Source of the DNA: Coptis chinensis
Lineage: Eukaryota; Streptophyta; Magnoliopsida; Ranunculales; Ranunculaceae
Reading direction: 5' to 3'
NCBI GenBank assembly: GCA_015680905.1
Contig: CM027378.1
Coordinates: forward strand, 88,937,501 to 89,001,500
Length of the DNA stretch: 64,000 nucleotides
Shown one piece after another: positions 24,101-34,161 of this stretch. Below the pieces are notes generated by a model. That model made no database searches. It was given only the letters and a program-made list of their open reading frames with translations, and was not told the origin of the DNA. Made by a program: the position numbers and the translations under genes. Position 1 is the first letter of the stretch. Each line of letters starts with the position of its first letter.

Positions 24101-26307
24101 TTCTTTTGGGTGTTTTGCGTACTGAAAAACTTTATTTACAACTTAAGAAATGTTCTTTTCTAGTTGACTATGTGGTATTTTTGGGTTTTGTGGTTTCTGC
24201 TGATGGTATTCGTGTTGATGATTCCAAAGTCTAGGCTATTATTGAGTGGCCTCTTCCTTCTACAGTGACTCAGGTTCGTAGTTTTCATGGATTAGCTTCT
24301 TTCTATAGACGATTCATTAATCATTTCAGCAGTATTATGGCTCCTTTAACTGCTTTGACGAGTGAGAAAACTTTCAAATGGACTCCTAATGCTAATGAGG
24401 CATTTGACTTGATTAAGAAGAAGATGACTTCTGCTCCTATTTTAGTTTTGCTAGATTTCACTCAACTCTTTGAGGTGACATGTGATGCTTGTAAGTACGG
24501 CATTGGTGCTGTTTTGAGCCAAAATGGCAAGACGGTTGCTTTCTATAGTGAGAAACTTTCTGGTGCTAAATTGAATTATTCTACAAATGACTTGGAGTAC
24601 TATGCAGTTGTCTAAGCTGTACGACATTGGCATCATTATCTTATTCATCGTGAATTCCTCATAAAGTCTGACCATGAAGCTCTTCGTTATCTTAATACTC
24701 AGAAGGATGTCAGTACTCAACATATTAAGTGAACCTCTTTCTTGCAGAAATATACTTTCCACTTACAGTTTCAGGCTGGAAAGGATAATCGGGTTGCTGA
24801 TGCTTTGAGTCGTCGTTCGCATCTCTTGGTTACTCTCCGTACATCTTTGTTTGGTTTTGATGAGTTACGTGACTTATATACTCAAGATGCCTATTTTGGT
24901 CCTATTCATGTCAACTGTTTAGTACATCATGATGTATCTGGTGAATTTTTCCTCCATGATGGTTTCATATTTCGGGGTTCACAGCTTTGTATTCCCGTTT
25001 CTTCCCTCCGTGATCAGATTATGATTGAAATGCATGTTGGGGGGTTGAGTGGTCACTTTGGGATCATAAAGACCATTGCCTCTATCAGGGAGAAGTACTT
25101 TTGGCCTACTATGCATAGAGATATTAACCGGTTTATTGAGCGATGTTATGTGTGCCAGACAGCGAAAGGTAAGCACACTAATGCTGGTTTGTATACTCCA
25201 CTTCCGATTCCCAACAAACCTTGGGTTGATGTCTCCATGGATTTTGTGTTGGGTTTACCACGTTCTACACACGGAAAGGATTCTATTTTTGTGGTTGTGG
25301 ATCGTTTCTCCAAGATGGCTCATTTCATTCCATGCATTCGTACTACAGATGCTGCACAGGTTGCTCATTTATACTTCCGTGAGATAGTTCGTTTGCATGG
25401 TTTACCTCGCACTATCACTTCTGACCGAGATGTCAAGTTTACTAGCTATTTTTGGAAAACATTAGGGAAGCTTTTTAAGAGTAAGCTCCAATTTTCTACA
25501 ACTTTCCACCCACAGACTGATGGGCAAACTGAGGTTGTAAATCGTAGTTTGGGAGACCTATTAAGGTGTTTGATTGATGATAATCCCAAATCTTGGGAGT
25601 TTGTTCTAGCATAAGCAGAGTTTGCTTATAATAACTCTGTCAACCGTTCTACAGGTCTTCTTCCTTTCATGATTGTAACTGGAATGATTGCTCTTACTAT
25701 TCTTGATCTTGCTCTTATTCCATCGACTGTTCCCGTTTGTGCTTCTGCAGAGGAATTTGCTTCCCGGATTCACCTTATTCATGAGGATGTCAAGAAGCGT
25801 TTGGAGAAATCTTATGCCAAGTACAAGACTAATGCAGACAAACACAAGCGGTTGGTGACTTTCGAGGTTGGTGATTTGGTGATGGTTTATTTGAGAAAAG
25901 AATGTCGGCCTTCATCTCACAAGTTAATGATGTGACGATTTGGCTCATTTTCCATTGTCGCCCGTCATGGAGAAAATGCTTATGAATTGGACCTCCCTCC
26001 CGAGATGCGTATTTCTTGCACTCATAATGTAGCGGATCTCACTCCTTTTGTTGGCGATAGTATTCCACCTATTCCCCTACCTATAGATCATAGTGTTGTT
26101 CTTGCTATTGTTACAGATCAGATTGAAACTGTCATTGATGTTTCTACTACTATGACTCACCAGGGTACTTATGATCGTTATTTGGTGAAGTGGTGTGACC
26201 GTCCATTCTAAGAAAATTCATGAATTTCTGATGCTGCATTTCAACTCATGGATCCTACTTTCTACCAGAAGTACAAGGACTTAATCTCGAGAACGAGCTC
26301 TTCTTAA
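21145..26307 (+). pseudogene. Chromovirus gag-pol polyprotein, single frame with 14 stops
   Basis: One frame from ATG at 21145 to TAA at 26305 covers the whole polyprotein. Visible parts are gag with WLNKIENFF...YALVWWDELQ (about 22180-22340), a CCHC knuckle CYECKEIGHVRSDC (about 22750), protease IIDSGSSDNIAS, RT with WRMCVNSRAINK, MPFGLSNAPSTF and catalytic YFDD (about 24040), RNase H SFHGLASFYRRFI...VTCDACKYGIGAVLSQ, an HHCC integrase zinc site (HVGGLSGHFG...CYVCQ), the DDE core (DVSMDFVLGLP, TSDRDVKFTS, GQTEVVNRS) and a chromodomain-like YLVKWCDRPF...DAAFQLMDPTFYQKY end. In-frame stops lie at 21322, 21541, 21637, 21649, 21724, 22147, 22345, 24232, 24613, 24730, 25612, 25933, 26209 and 26221. 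Most fit CAA/CAG/CGA to stop or TGG to TGA. I see no frameshift. Confidence 0.93.
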
Positions 26308-26316
26308 GTGGGGGAT
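26305..26316 (+). promoter_or_regulatory. Polypurine tract of chromovirus
   Basis: AAGTGGGGGAT directly precedes the 3' LTR, the expected site of plus-strand priming. It overlaps the end of the polyprotein stop codon. Confidence 0.75.
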
Positions 26317-26645
26317 TGATCTTGAGGATCTAATAGATTATCATGTGCACAACACATGCATAATGCTACAGCTAGAGTTTATCTTTTATTCTATTTCTAT
26401 TTTGAATCCTTAGTTAATTAGAATTAGACTAGCTTCTATTTTAGTTTCCCAAGTTCTATTATGATTATGATTTGTTAACTAGTTCTCTATATAAGCAGAT
26501 GTAAACCTTAAGATTTTCAGACTTGATTATTATTATTGAATTAAGAGAATTCGTTTTTCTATTCAAACCCTAGTTTTTGGGTATTTCCATAAACTTTCAT
26601 TGGTGTTTATCATCGAAGATTGCTTCAGCCTTCGAGTATACATCA
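26317..26645 (+). repeat. 3' LTR of chromovirus
   Basis: It matches the 5' LTR except for four scattered substitutions and a cluster of differences in the first 20 bases. GTTTC follows, matching the duplication before the 5' LTR. Confidence 0.93.
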
Positions 26646-27586
26646 GTTTCACTCTTGGGTTGCACTTAAGTGTTTAAGTTTGAGTTTCAATGCCTAAACA
26701 TTGTGGTTTGGTTTTTGAATCACGGCTATGTTTTAAATAAAATTACGACTATATTTGGTACTTAAGTGTTCACATTCAAATTATAGGTATGTGTGGTACT
26801 TGAGTGTTCACATTCAAATTACGGCTACATTTTTGCGTTCAAATTATCATCGACATATTTCATTATGATGTACGCTTTGTACTTATCTAAAAGACTCTTA
26901 TTCCAATATAGCTCTACCACTTTGCCATCGCTTGCAATACTTATTAAATCCAATATAGTGATTTAATAGGAGTATGCTATAGATAATGGTTTAATAGGAG
27001 TATGCTACATCTAGTGGCTTAATTGGAGTATGCTACATCTACTGTTTTAATATAAGTTGGTCAATGCATTTGTTCCCTCCGTATGCTCCAACAGTCTAAC
27101 CCGTCCCTCCTTCTTTTACCTTTCTTTTATAAACAACATCAACATATAGGGTTAGGGTTTAGGGTTTTTACCTTTTTTTTAAAATAAAATTCTCAGTTAT
27201 TGCTACTGTATAAGATCCAATCAAGCATAAGAAGCACGAAGCAAGCATAAGAGCACGTTAATTTTGCAAAAATGAAGGTAATTAATTTCCCTTTAAATTC
27301 ATGAGTTAAATTAAGTTTAAGTTTTAGGGATAAATAAGAGAAAATTTTGAGTTATTGAGTATCATTCTTCACTTCGAATTTTATCAAGTATAAAGAGCAC
27401 GAAGAATTTGATATTTGAAATGTTAACAGAGATAAATTTTAGTTTATCAAGTATAAAGAGCATGAAAAAATTTGTTGGTTGTGTGAAGGTTTTCCTTCCT
27501 TCATGGATTACTAATTCTTGAATAATTGAACTTGGTTGAGCTATTAATCTGAACTATCCTATTAAGAAGTTTAATTTCTGCATTAG
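26646..27586. other. Intergenic sequence with short tandem repeats
   Basis: No gene is seen. A roughly 33-bp unit containing TTTAATAGGAGTATGCTA is repeated three to four times at about 26950-27055. A related phrase recurs near 28770-28820. At 26755-26830 a unit with GTGTTCACATTCAAATTA occurs twice. At about 27150-27175 the sequence AGGGTTAGGGTTTAGGG is a short telomere-like motif. Confidence 0.5.
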
Positions 27587-27639
27587 TTGTTGAGACATTT
27601 GTTCATTGTCGCTATCTTCATGAGTTTAAAATTGAGAAG

Positions 27640-27895
27640 TACATGTTTCGTTCACCACAGGTTGAATGTCAGGTCTGTGATCAACTTGGACACTCAATTA
27701 TTGAGTGCCAATTTATGTACTCTCGCTGTAAAGAAGCTACATGTGATGGGATCCGATTGTTGGGCATATCGCAAACAACAAGCAATCCAGGAAGGAAGTA
27801 CTTGAAGTGCCAACATACAAAACAAAGTTGCACTCACTAGATGCAATCTCAGGCAGTATGCCGATTTTTTAGGAAAAAATAGTCTGAGATACAAA
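27640..27895 (+). pseudogene. CCHC plus GRF-type zinc-finger fragment
   Basis: One frame reads CQVCDQLGHSIIEC (a CX2CX4HX4C zinc knuckle) followed by a GRF-type pattern: SRCKEATCDGIRLLG, TTSNPGRKYLKCQHTKQSC and, after an in-frame TAG where a tryptophan is expected, MQSQAVCRFF. GRF fingers bind single-stranded nucleic acid and occur with CCHC fingers in plant topoisomerase 3-alpha and in many small plant GRF proteins. No topoisomerase core is present. It is a short broken fragment or a transposon-linked GRF exon. Confidence 0.5.
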
Positions 27896-27939
27896 GGTTT
27901 TTATCATATGATTAAACACAGACTTTTATCATATGATTA

Positions 27940-28440
27940 AACTTCTTTTAAGTGATTACTTTATTAATCTCAACACCAGTTTTGTAGCACTTAAATGTAT
28001 ATGAAACTCAGAGTATCATATTATTGAATATGTTATTTATAGTATCATACTATTGAAGTATATGTAACTTCGAGTATCATATTATTGAATATGTGACTAA
28101 GCGTATCATATTATTGAAGTATTATGCGATTGATAGTATCATATTCCTGAAATATATGAAACTACAAGTATCATATTATTGAATATGTGATTAATAGTAT
28201 CATACTATTGAAGTATATGTAACTTAGAGTATCATATTATTGAATTTGTGACTAAGAGTATCATATTATTGAAGTATTATGTGATTTATAGTATCATATT
28301 CCTGAAATATATGAAACTAATAGTATCATATTATTGAATATGCGATTTATAGTATCATACTATTGAAATATATGTAACTCTGAGTATCATATTATTGACT
28401 ATGTGAGTAAGAGTATCATATTACTGAAGTACGTAATCTT
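27940..28440. repeat. AT-rich minisatellite, about 38-bp units
   Basis: The phrase AGTATCATATTATTGAA, with variants AGTATCATACTATTGAA and AGTATCATATTCCTGAA, recurs every 35 to 40 bp, separated by TATGTGACTAAG, TATATGAAACT or TATGTGATTTAT spacers. About a dozen units are visible. Two diverged units lie near 20400, on the other side of the chromovirus. Confidence 0.8.
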
Positions 28441-29025
28441 GGGTTGTATAGGACATGGTTTGAGTGCGACAAGCAAGTAACGGGGTTTTCTAATACTTTG
28501 CACAAAAAATTTGCTTCTATAGAGGAAGGACAATGAGTTATAGAAGGACAAGGAGCATGGACTCTCTACAATAATCAACACAGTGCTTCACCGCACCCTA
28601 ATTTTCAAAAGGCCACATGCAACTATGTCTCGAGCGAATAGGTCACAGGTGCTTCATGAAGTTCCTATAATTGTCCCACTGAATTTTCCATCAACACTAT
28701 CTCCTCTTTCAGCTGTGCCTAATCTCGTTCACTAGAGTCAATATGTCATTTATTGTTTTATACTAACGTATATGCTATATCTAGTAGTTTAACAAAAGTA
28801 TGCTACAACTAGTGCTTTAATGGGTAGCTTAGTGACCCAATGAAAACTTCTTCACCCGGTTATTCCAGTTTTTCCCTTCAAAATGTATGGTTTAAATTCC
28901 TGCGCATACGAAATTTGGGTGCACCCTGCGCACCCTAGAAGCCCTCATTAAAATCAAAATATCAGAGTATTCAACTTGAGAGATGCAGAAACGAGTTGAG
29001 CATTGACAAAATGAGGATCATAAAA
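28441..29025. other. Intergenic, no gene recognised
   Basis: No family-typical coding, RNA or terminal repeats are visible. Another diverged copy of the GTATGCTA repeat found at 26950-27055 lies near 28770-28820. Confidence 0.35.
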
Positions 29026-29301
29026 TTATACTGCCGCTATTCTTTCAAGACGAGCGGACGCTGAAATTGCGCTCGAGAGTTTTCGAAGGTAGTCTGGAGA
29101 GTATGTTGAACGTGATGACTTGGGGAGTTTCCACCAAGACACTCCATTTCGAGGTTCTTTCATCTTTGAATTCTTCATCCTCCTTTTCACTGGCAATCGT
29201 CCCATACGTTCAACAAAATCTTTGTTTTCTAGATGGGATTTTTCCTCGTCACCCTCTTTTTCTCCTCGGCAAGTTTTTTTCTTCATCCTCTTTTTGTACA
29301 A
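29026..29301 (-). CDS. Hypothetical basic protein or exon
   Basis: The minus strand has a 91-codon frame. The encoded peptide is highly basic (MYKKRMKKKTCRGEKEG...) with a hydrophilic middle and the end TYSPDYLRKLSSAISASARLERIAAV. I do not recognise it. A + strand frame overlaps it, so coding status is uncertain. It could be an exon of a nuclear protein gene upstream of the LINE insertion. Confidence 0.25.
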   Translation of the reverse strand: MYKKRMKKKTCRGEKEGDEEKSHLENKDFVERMGRLPVKRRMKNSKMKEPRNGVSWWKLPKSSRSTYSPDYLRKLSSAISASARLERIAAV

Positions 29302-29474
29302 GGTATAAAGAATGGGGTGAGTTTAAATAGATTGAATGATTGATTGCTCAACTAATTTTATTAAATACTGTGAGTTCCAATTCAGTATTCTCCATAAAGA
29401 ATATTTTGGAAACATGCACAGGCACCTATATATCATAATTAATGTTACTATCAACAAGCTCCAGGTTTCAGCCC

Positions 29475-29595
29475 AATTCAGTAGTATATGATTAGAATGG
29501 CAGCAGGTGCTCCTAATGTCACTCACCTTATTTATGCTGATGACATACTCCTCTTTGGAAAGATGGGCCTAACACAAGTGAATCTCATCAATGAG
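29475..29595 (+). pseudogene. LINE ORF2 part 1, RT catalytic block
   Basis: ISRMAAGAPNVTHLIYADDILLFGKMG followed by LTQVNLINE is the catalytic YADD block of a plant L1-type LINE reverse transcriptase. The frame stops being LINE-like exactly at 29595, where the hAT element begins, and resumes at 43399 with TLQKYCQIIW. The 5' part of the LINE is missing. Confidence 0.8.
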
Positions 29596-30287
29596 GGGTA
29601 GGCAGCATAGGCCACCGCCTAGGGCCCCCATTTGATTGCTAATATTTAGGGCCTCCAGCTGCTACACAAGTGCACACCCACTGACCCACGTCCATATTCA
29701 TTTTTTTTTTTTTAGTTTGGCTGTTTGGCCCGGCCCATTTGGTCAAAACTCAAAAGCCTAACTGCACTAAACAAAAGAAACGAAACGAAACTTACAGACT
29801 TACAGTAGCAAAACAAGAGATATGAGGATGCCAGATTTCAGACTATTTTAGCGAATTAGCAGATGCTGGATTTCTTCTCTTTTTGACTTTTTCCTACAAA
29901 AGTCAAAAGTTTTTCTAACAAATGTATGAGGTCTCAAACTCTTAATGCTAAAATTATTTGAATTGCTTATTCTATTATTTCAATTTAAAATTTCTTTTGT
30001 TTATGAATTATGAGTTTGAATATATAATATGTTAGACAAAGTTTTAAACTAAATTAGGACTTTTAGGAGTAGAAATTATTAGAATTGGATATTTGCCATT
30101 GGTTTAGGCATGCATTTAAGTGTTACATCACAATGAATTCGAAATTCGTCGGTTATTTTGTTGTGATGACTGATGAAGTCAATGAATTGTAATTGTTGAC
30201 TAGTTGTTTCATTAAGTTGTTTTACTAAGTGAGTAATAACTTCTAATCTTTCCTATGCAGAACACTCTTATTTGATTGGTTATTGTC

Positions 30288-31029
30288 ATGAAGAATGCTA
30301 GAAAGCATCCCTCTGGTAGTGAAAAGAGAAGAAAGAAGCAAAGACTAGAACAACTCACTCAATCTCAGGTTGGAAGCATTCGAAAGTTTTTCCTTGGCAA
30401 TAGACAAGCATAAAGTTCTAATGAAAATTTGGTCGGTGAAGATATTGTGCCTGAAGAACCTAATGATATAATAAATATTGAACCCGAAGAGAGATTAGAT
30501 GTTGAAACCGAAATAGGGGTGAATGTTGAACATGAAGAGAAGATTGATGCTGAAAATAACGATGGAGTTGATGCTGAAATTGAAGAGGAAGCTATGAATG
30601 AGAATGAAGAATGTGGACCATTTAACTTATTTGATCTAGGAAATTGGAATAATATTGATCAGAAATGCAGAGATTTTTTAGTTGAGAAAGGTCCAATAAG
30701 AGATAATGCTATTGCTATTGATTTTCCTAGAAATGGTGAAGGTAGGCGTTTTTCTGTTGTGCATTACATTCGACATATGGATAGTGGTTTGAAGTAGGAT
30801 AGAGAGTGGCTTGTCTATTCACATTCACTAGATAGGGTGTTTTGTTTTTGTTGTAAGTTGTTCAAGCAAAATGGAAAGACTTCTAAACTAAATAGTGAAG
30901 GATGCTCTACATGGCACAACATTGGTTAGAAGCTTCAAGATCATGAGAAAAGTGATGACACAAAAGAATCTTGAATAACTGCTGTGAATTGAAATAAAGA
31001 TTGGAAAGGAATGAAACAATTGATAAGAA
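30288..31029 (+). pseudogene. hAT/ZMYM1-like transposase, N-terminal part
   Basis: From ATG 30288 the frame encodes a basic start (MKNARKHPSGSEKRRKKQR), an acidic Glu/Asp-rich stretch and then a TTF-type zinc-finger region: FPRNGEGRRFSVVHYI and DREWLVYSHSLDRVFCFCCKLF. Stops lie at 30411, 30795 and several times after 30900. The frame is cut by the Tat LTR at 31030 within the segment preceding the DUF4371 domain. Confidence 0.8.
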
Positions 31030-31604
31030 TGTCGGGGCAAAACGTTAACCCGACACTCCCGATGTGATGGTGCTTCCGAAGGCTCGAAAGAGATGGGGGA
31101 TTGGGATTTTTGAGGAAGAAAGACTGCACCAATGTTCTGGTTGCCTACGTACCCAGTGAGGAATCCGGGATCAAGTCTCTTTTTTTTTACGTAGTTCTGG
31201 AGGATGCAGAAGCCTCCGTATATATAGCAATCCCCTGCCTTGGCGGCCAAGAAAGGGATTCTCGGAGATTGCCGTTCTTGATGAATCCTAGTATGATCCT
31301 ATCTAAAATAGGATCATTCCTCAAGATTTCATTCTATCCTTGCGCAAGATCTTATCGGATTGCACTAGGATTTTTAGCTTCCGCGGATCGGATTATTGGA
31401 TCAGAATCATCCGAACGGATTGGATCCATGGATCTGGGCCACTCGGATGGGCCCTGGACCTATTCTGAACTTTGATGGATTCGAAGACCGAACGATCCGG
31501 AAGTGTTTATTTAGATAGCCACTGGACTGGTCCGCTGCTGGGCCCATATCCGGTCCATGGTTCGAGTACACTTTAGACTGGAAATATGACGTAGGGTACA
31601 CACA
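31030..31604 (-). repeat. 3' LTR of Tat element
   Basis: It matches 40527-41101 base for base apart from scattered substitutions. On the minus strand it begins TGTGTGTACCC and ends CCCCGACA. It contains the motif TTGCCTACGTACCC...GGGATCAAG...CGTAGTTC (31141-31198, + strand), shared with two LTR-like pieces at 53.4 and 54.7 kb. Confidence 0.93.
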
Positions 31605-31618
31605 TTGCCCCCTCTTCA
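31605..31618 (-). promoter_or_regulatory. Polypurine tract of Tat element
   Basis: Read on the minus strand, GAAGAGGGGGCAA lies directly before the 3' LTR, the expected plus-strand priming site. Confidence 0.8.
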
Positions 31619-32322
31619 ACAGATGAGCAAACGAAGATGAAGATGATTTGTTGAATAATTAAAGTACCGAAAAAACCAAAATGAAGGAAGAAGGAACGTG
31701 TAATGGAGATAAGCTAGAAAGTTTGAAAAGCTTAAACACTTTAGTGGGTAAAATGAGTGGCCAATTTAATGATATGACCATAGAAGAGGCTAACCTGGTC
31801 GAAAAAAGACCAAAATAGGTTGGAAAACCTATTAACCTGGCAAGCACACCGCTGACCCAGCAAGAAAAAATGATGACCCGGCCTGAAAGTGTAGGAAATT
31901 CATCAGACCCAGATCGAAGTAGGCCTGAACCGGTCGGGCATCTGTTGGAACCGGCATGTAAACCGACTGAATCAGTGGGGAAGCACTGGACCCAGCAGGA
32001 AACCCGCCTGGACAAGCTGGAAAACGCCTGAACCGGCTGGAAAAAGAGTGAACCGGCTGAAACAATGTCGAACCGGTGGGAAAAATGCTTGAACTAGTGC
32101 CGGTTGCCGGTGCCAGTTGCCGGTGCCGGTGCCGGTTGCAGGCGCAGGTAGCCGGTGGTATAAACCAGCAAAAGACCAACGCATGGGCGCATGATGCACC
32201 TGGGCGTAAGACCAACACATGGGCTTAGCATGCACATGGGCTGTCCCATTTTGGTTTTGTTTTATTGTTTTTTATATGTTTTGGTGGACTCAAAAAGAAA
32301 AAGAACGGCCCTGAAGTGGTGG
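31619..32322 (-). repeat. Tat 3' region with CCGG-rich imperfect repeats
   Basis: This part of the region downstream of integrase contains many imperfect copies of short units around AACCGGCTGGAAAA and, at about 32098-32160, tightly packed GCCGGTTGCCGGTGCC units. Open frames on the minus strand here are repetitive and resemble no protein family. Confidence 0.6.
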
Positions 32323-32330
32323 GCTGGAAG

Positions 32331-33258
32331 TAGGGGTGACTTCGGATCGGATCGGATCGGATTAACCTCCTTCGGAATTTTTCCAAATTTTTTTCGGAAC
32401 CTAATATGCTAGCCAAATCCGATCCAATTTTTTTTCGGATTCAAAATATATTTCCAATTTTGGAACTTTCGGAATAACTCGAAAATTTCGGAATACTTGG
32501 TAAATTTTCAAAGATCTCTTTACTTTCAATTATTTTTGGAATATCATACTCCAATGTTCATTGTAGGGAGAGAAAACCATGTCCACAACACCAATGCACC
32601 AACAACAATATGCACTTGTTTACTGAGAAAACTCATTTTCATTCAAACAAGTGATCCAAAAAAAAAATGAGAAAAAGAACCTGCAGCCACCAATAGCAAG
32701 CATTGCATTATGTTGAGGTCTGGGTATTTGTAATGTTTCAATCTTTTTTCGTGTGTGGAAATTAAAGCGTGAAGTGTCTGCATAAATAATGGATTATGGT
32801 CTTGGACTCTAAGTAGCTTTACATAATATTCTATCTATTGGAATTTGGCTTTTGGATTGGTCTGGAAGTCATTGTATGACTCAATGACATATTTTTTCAT
32901 ATCATTGTTGTTATGGCAGACGGTGTAATGACAGAAGAGTGGTCCAATTCAAGTGGGTAAGTAGCGGCTAGGTTATGTTTTTGGAAGTAAAAAACTAGAA
33001 AATGAATGAACGGTCGAGATCTAATCAAGTGGATAGTGAGAGAAGTATATATTTTCGGAATAAATTGGCAATAATATCGGAAATTTTGGAATTTTCGGAT
33101 CGGATCGGATTTTAGAATTATATCCAAATCCGATCCAATTTTTTTTCGGAATTTTCGGAAATCGGAAAATCGGCCCATGAAAACTACACCCAGAGCCAGA
33201 CCAATTTCGGGTCGGATTTCGGAAAAATCAGAAATTTGGCAAAAAGAGACACCCCTAG
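32331..33258. mobile_element. Non-autonomous hAT element, 928 bp
   Basis: The ends are TAGGGGTGAC and GACACCCCTA, short inverted termini typical of hAT. They are flanked by a perfect 8-bp target duplication GCTGGAAG (32323-32330 and 33259-33266). Inside each end are GGATCGGATC-type subterminal repeats, and a direct repeat around AATCCGATCCAATTTTTTTT lies near both ends. There is no transposase, so it depended on another element for movement. Confidence 0.9.
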
Positions 33259-33266
33259 CTGGAAGG

Positions 33267-34150
33267 AACATGCTTTTGGCCTTTTCTAATGTGGAAAAAG
33301 GCATTCATCGCATGTGCGGCAAGGGTTAGCGCTGGAGGAGTTTATTCAGGTACCCTCCCAAAACAGAGAACACGTACCCATCCCAAGAATGAGAACACAT
33401 ACAGGCCCATCAACACGTTCCATTTGTGATGTAAGTGAGGACCTACAGTGTTGGTGCCGGTGGTAGGGGGCCAGCATAGTTAGTAAGAGTTGTTAGTCCT
33501 GTTGGATGGACCTCGTATTTGACTGGGGACACCAGGAATCGAACCCTCTTAACATCGCAGTGGTGCCAAGGACACTGCGAGAATCAGCTGAAAGCTAGCA
33601 AGAATCTCTTCATAGAGTCTAAAAAATAAATAAAAAAAAAAAAAAAAAAAAAAACGGACAGGATATGTGTAATATCAAACCATCCTCATAAAATATTAGA
33701 CGGTAGTCTACTGTTGCCGCGACGATATCAATGCAACTAAGTCACTTGACGAACAAGCGTAGTTACACTACAAAGATTCTCCAATAGACGATCCTTGTGG
33801 AGACCAACATACAACCCAGAAGTGCCTCAGTAGTTGGGTTTAAATCAGAGTGTAGCTTAGACTCCGCCACCAAGGGTATACGCTTGATGTACTCTAAACA
33901 ATCGCACCCAGACCAAAAGCGATACATTATCATTCTTGGGTTTTCATTGTCGAACCATGATGCCAGGTGTAGGCACATTGCACCACGCAAACCGAAACGG
34001 AAGTGCAGGATTGCCTTCGCCACCCGGGTTTAATAAACTTAAAACTAAATGACCAATTTGAAATTAAAACACGACATAAATGGAAATGAATTTTATTGAT
34101 GAAAAATGGAAGGAAAGTACAATGTATGTGAAATTTATTGGTGGAACTAA
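33267..34150 (-). other. Remaining Tat 3' region, unidentified sequence
   Basis: About 0.9 kb between the small hAT element and integrase. It has an A-run at 33628-33653 and, near 33535-33550, a sequence whose minus strand (GGGTTCGATTCCTGG) matches a tRNA-type B box. A minus-strand frame at 33763-34023 shows no known domain. It may hold a further small insertion, but I cannot delimit one. Confidence 0.35.
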
Positions 34151-34161
34151 TGATAAGTAAT

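Larger units (their letters stand above)
20778..26645 (+). mobile_element. Chromovirus (Ty3/gypsy, probably Reina-like), complete ends
   Basis: LTRs of 328 and 329 bp (20778-21105 and 26317-26645) bound a 5.9-kb element with 5-bp target duplications GTTTC at 20773-20777 and 26646-26650. The order is gag, protease, RT, RNase H, integrase and a C-terminal chromodomain-like segment, which defines a chromovirus. The short LTRs and compact size suggest the Reina clade, an inference from size and not from a tree. Apart from the first ~20 bases I count four substitutions between the LTRs, so insertion appears fairly recent, yet the coding region has 14 stops. Confidence 0.93.

Noticed and set aside
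27145..27175. Telomere-like AGGGTTAGGGTTTAGGG
   Set aside because: Only two to three irregular units; short telo-boxes are common in plant DNA and this gives no evidence of a telomere.
31101..31475. A 124-codon + strand frame repeated at 40607-40972
   Set aside because: Both lie in the Tat LTRs in antisense to the element and resemble no protein; the duplication is due to the LTR pair.
33530..33555. tRNA-like B box on the minus strand
   Set aside because: No cloverleaf or matching A box at correct spacing, and the nearby A-run lies on the wrong side for a SINE in this orientation, so no tRNA or SINE was called.
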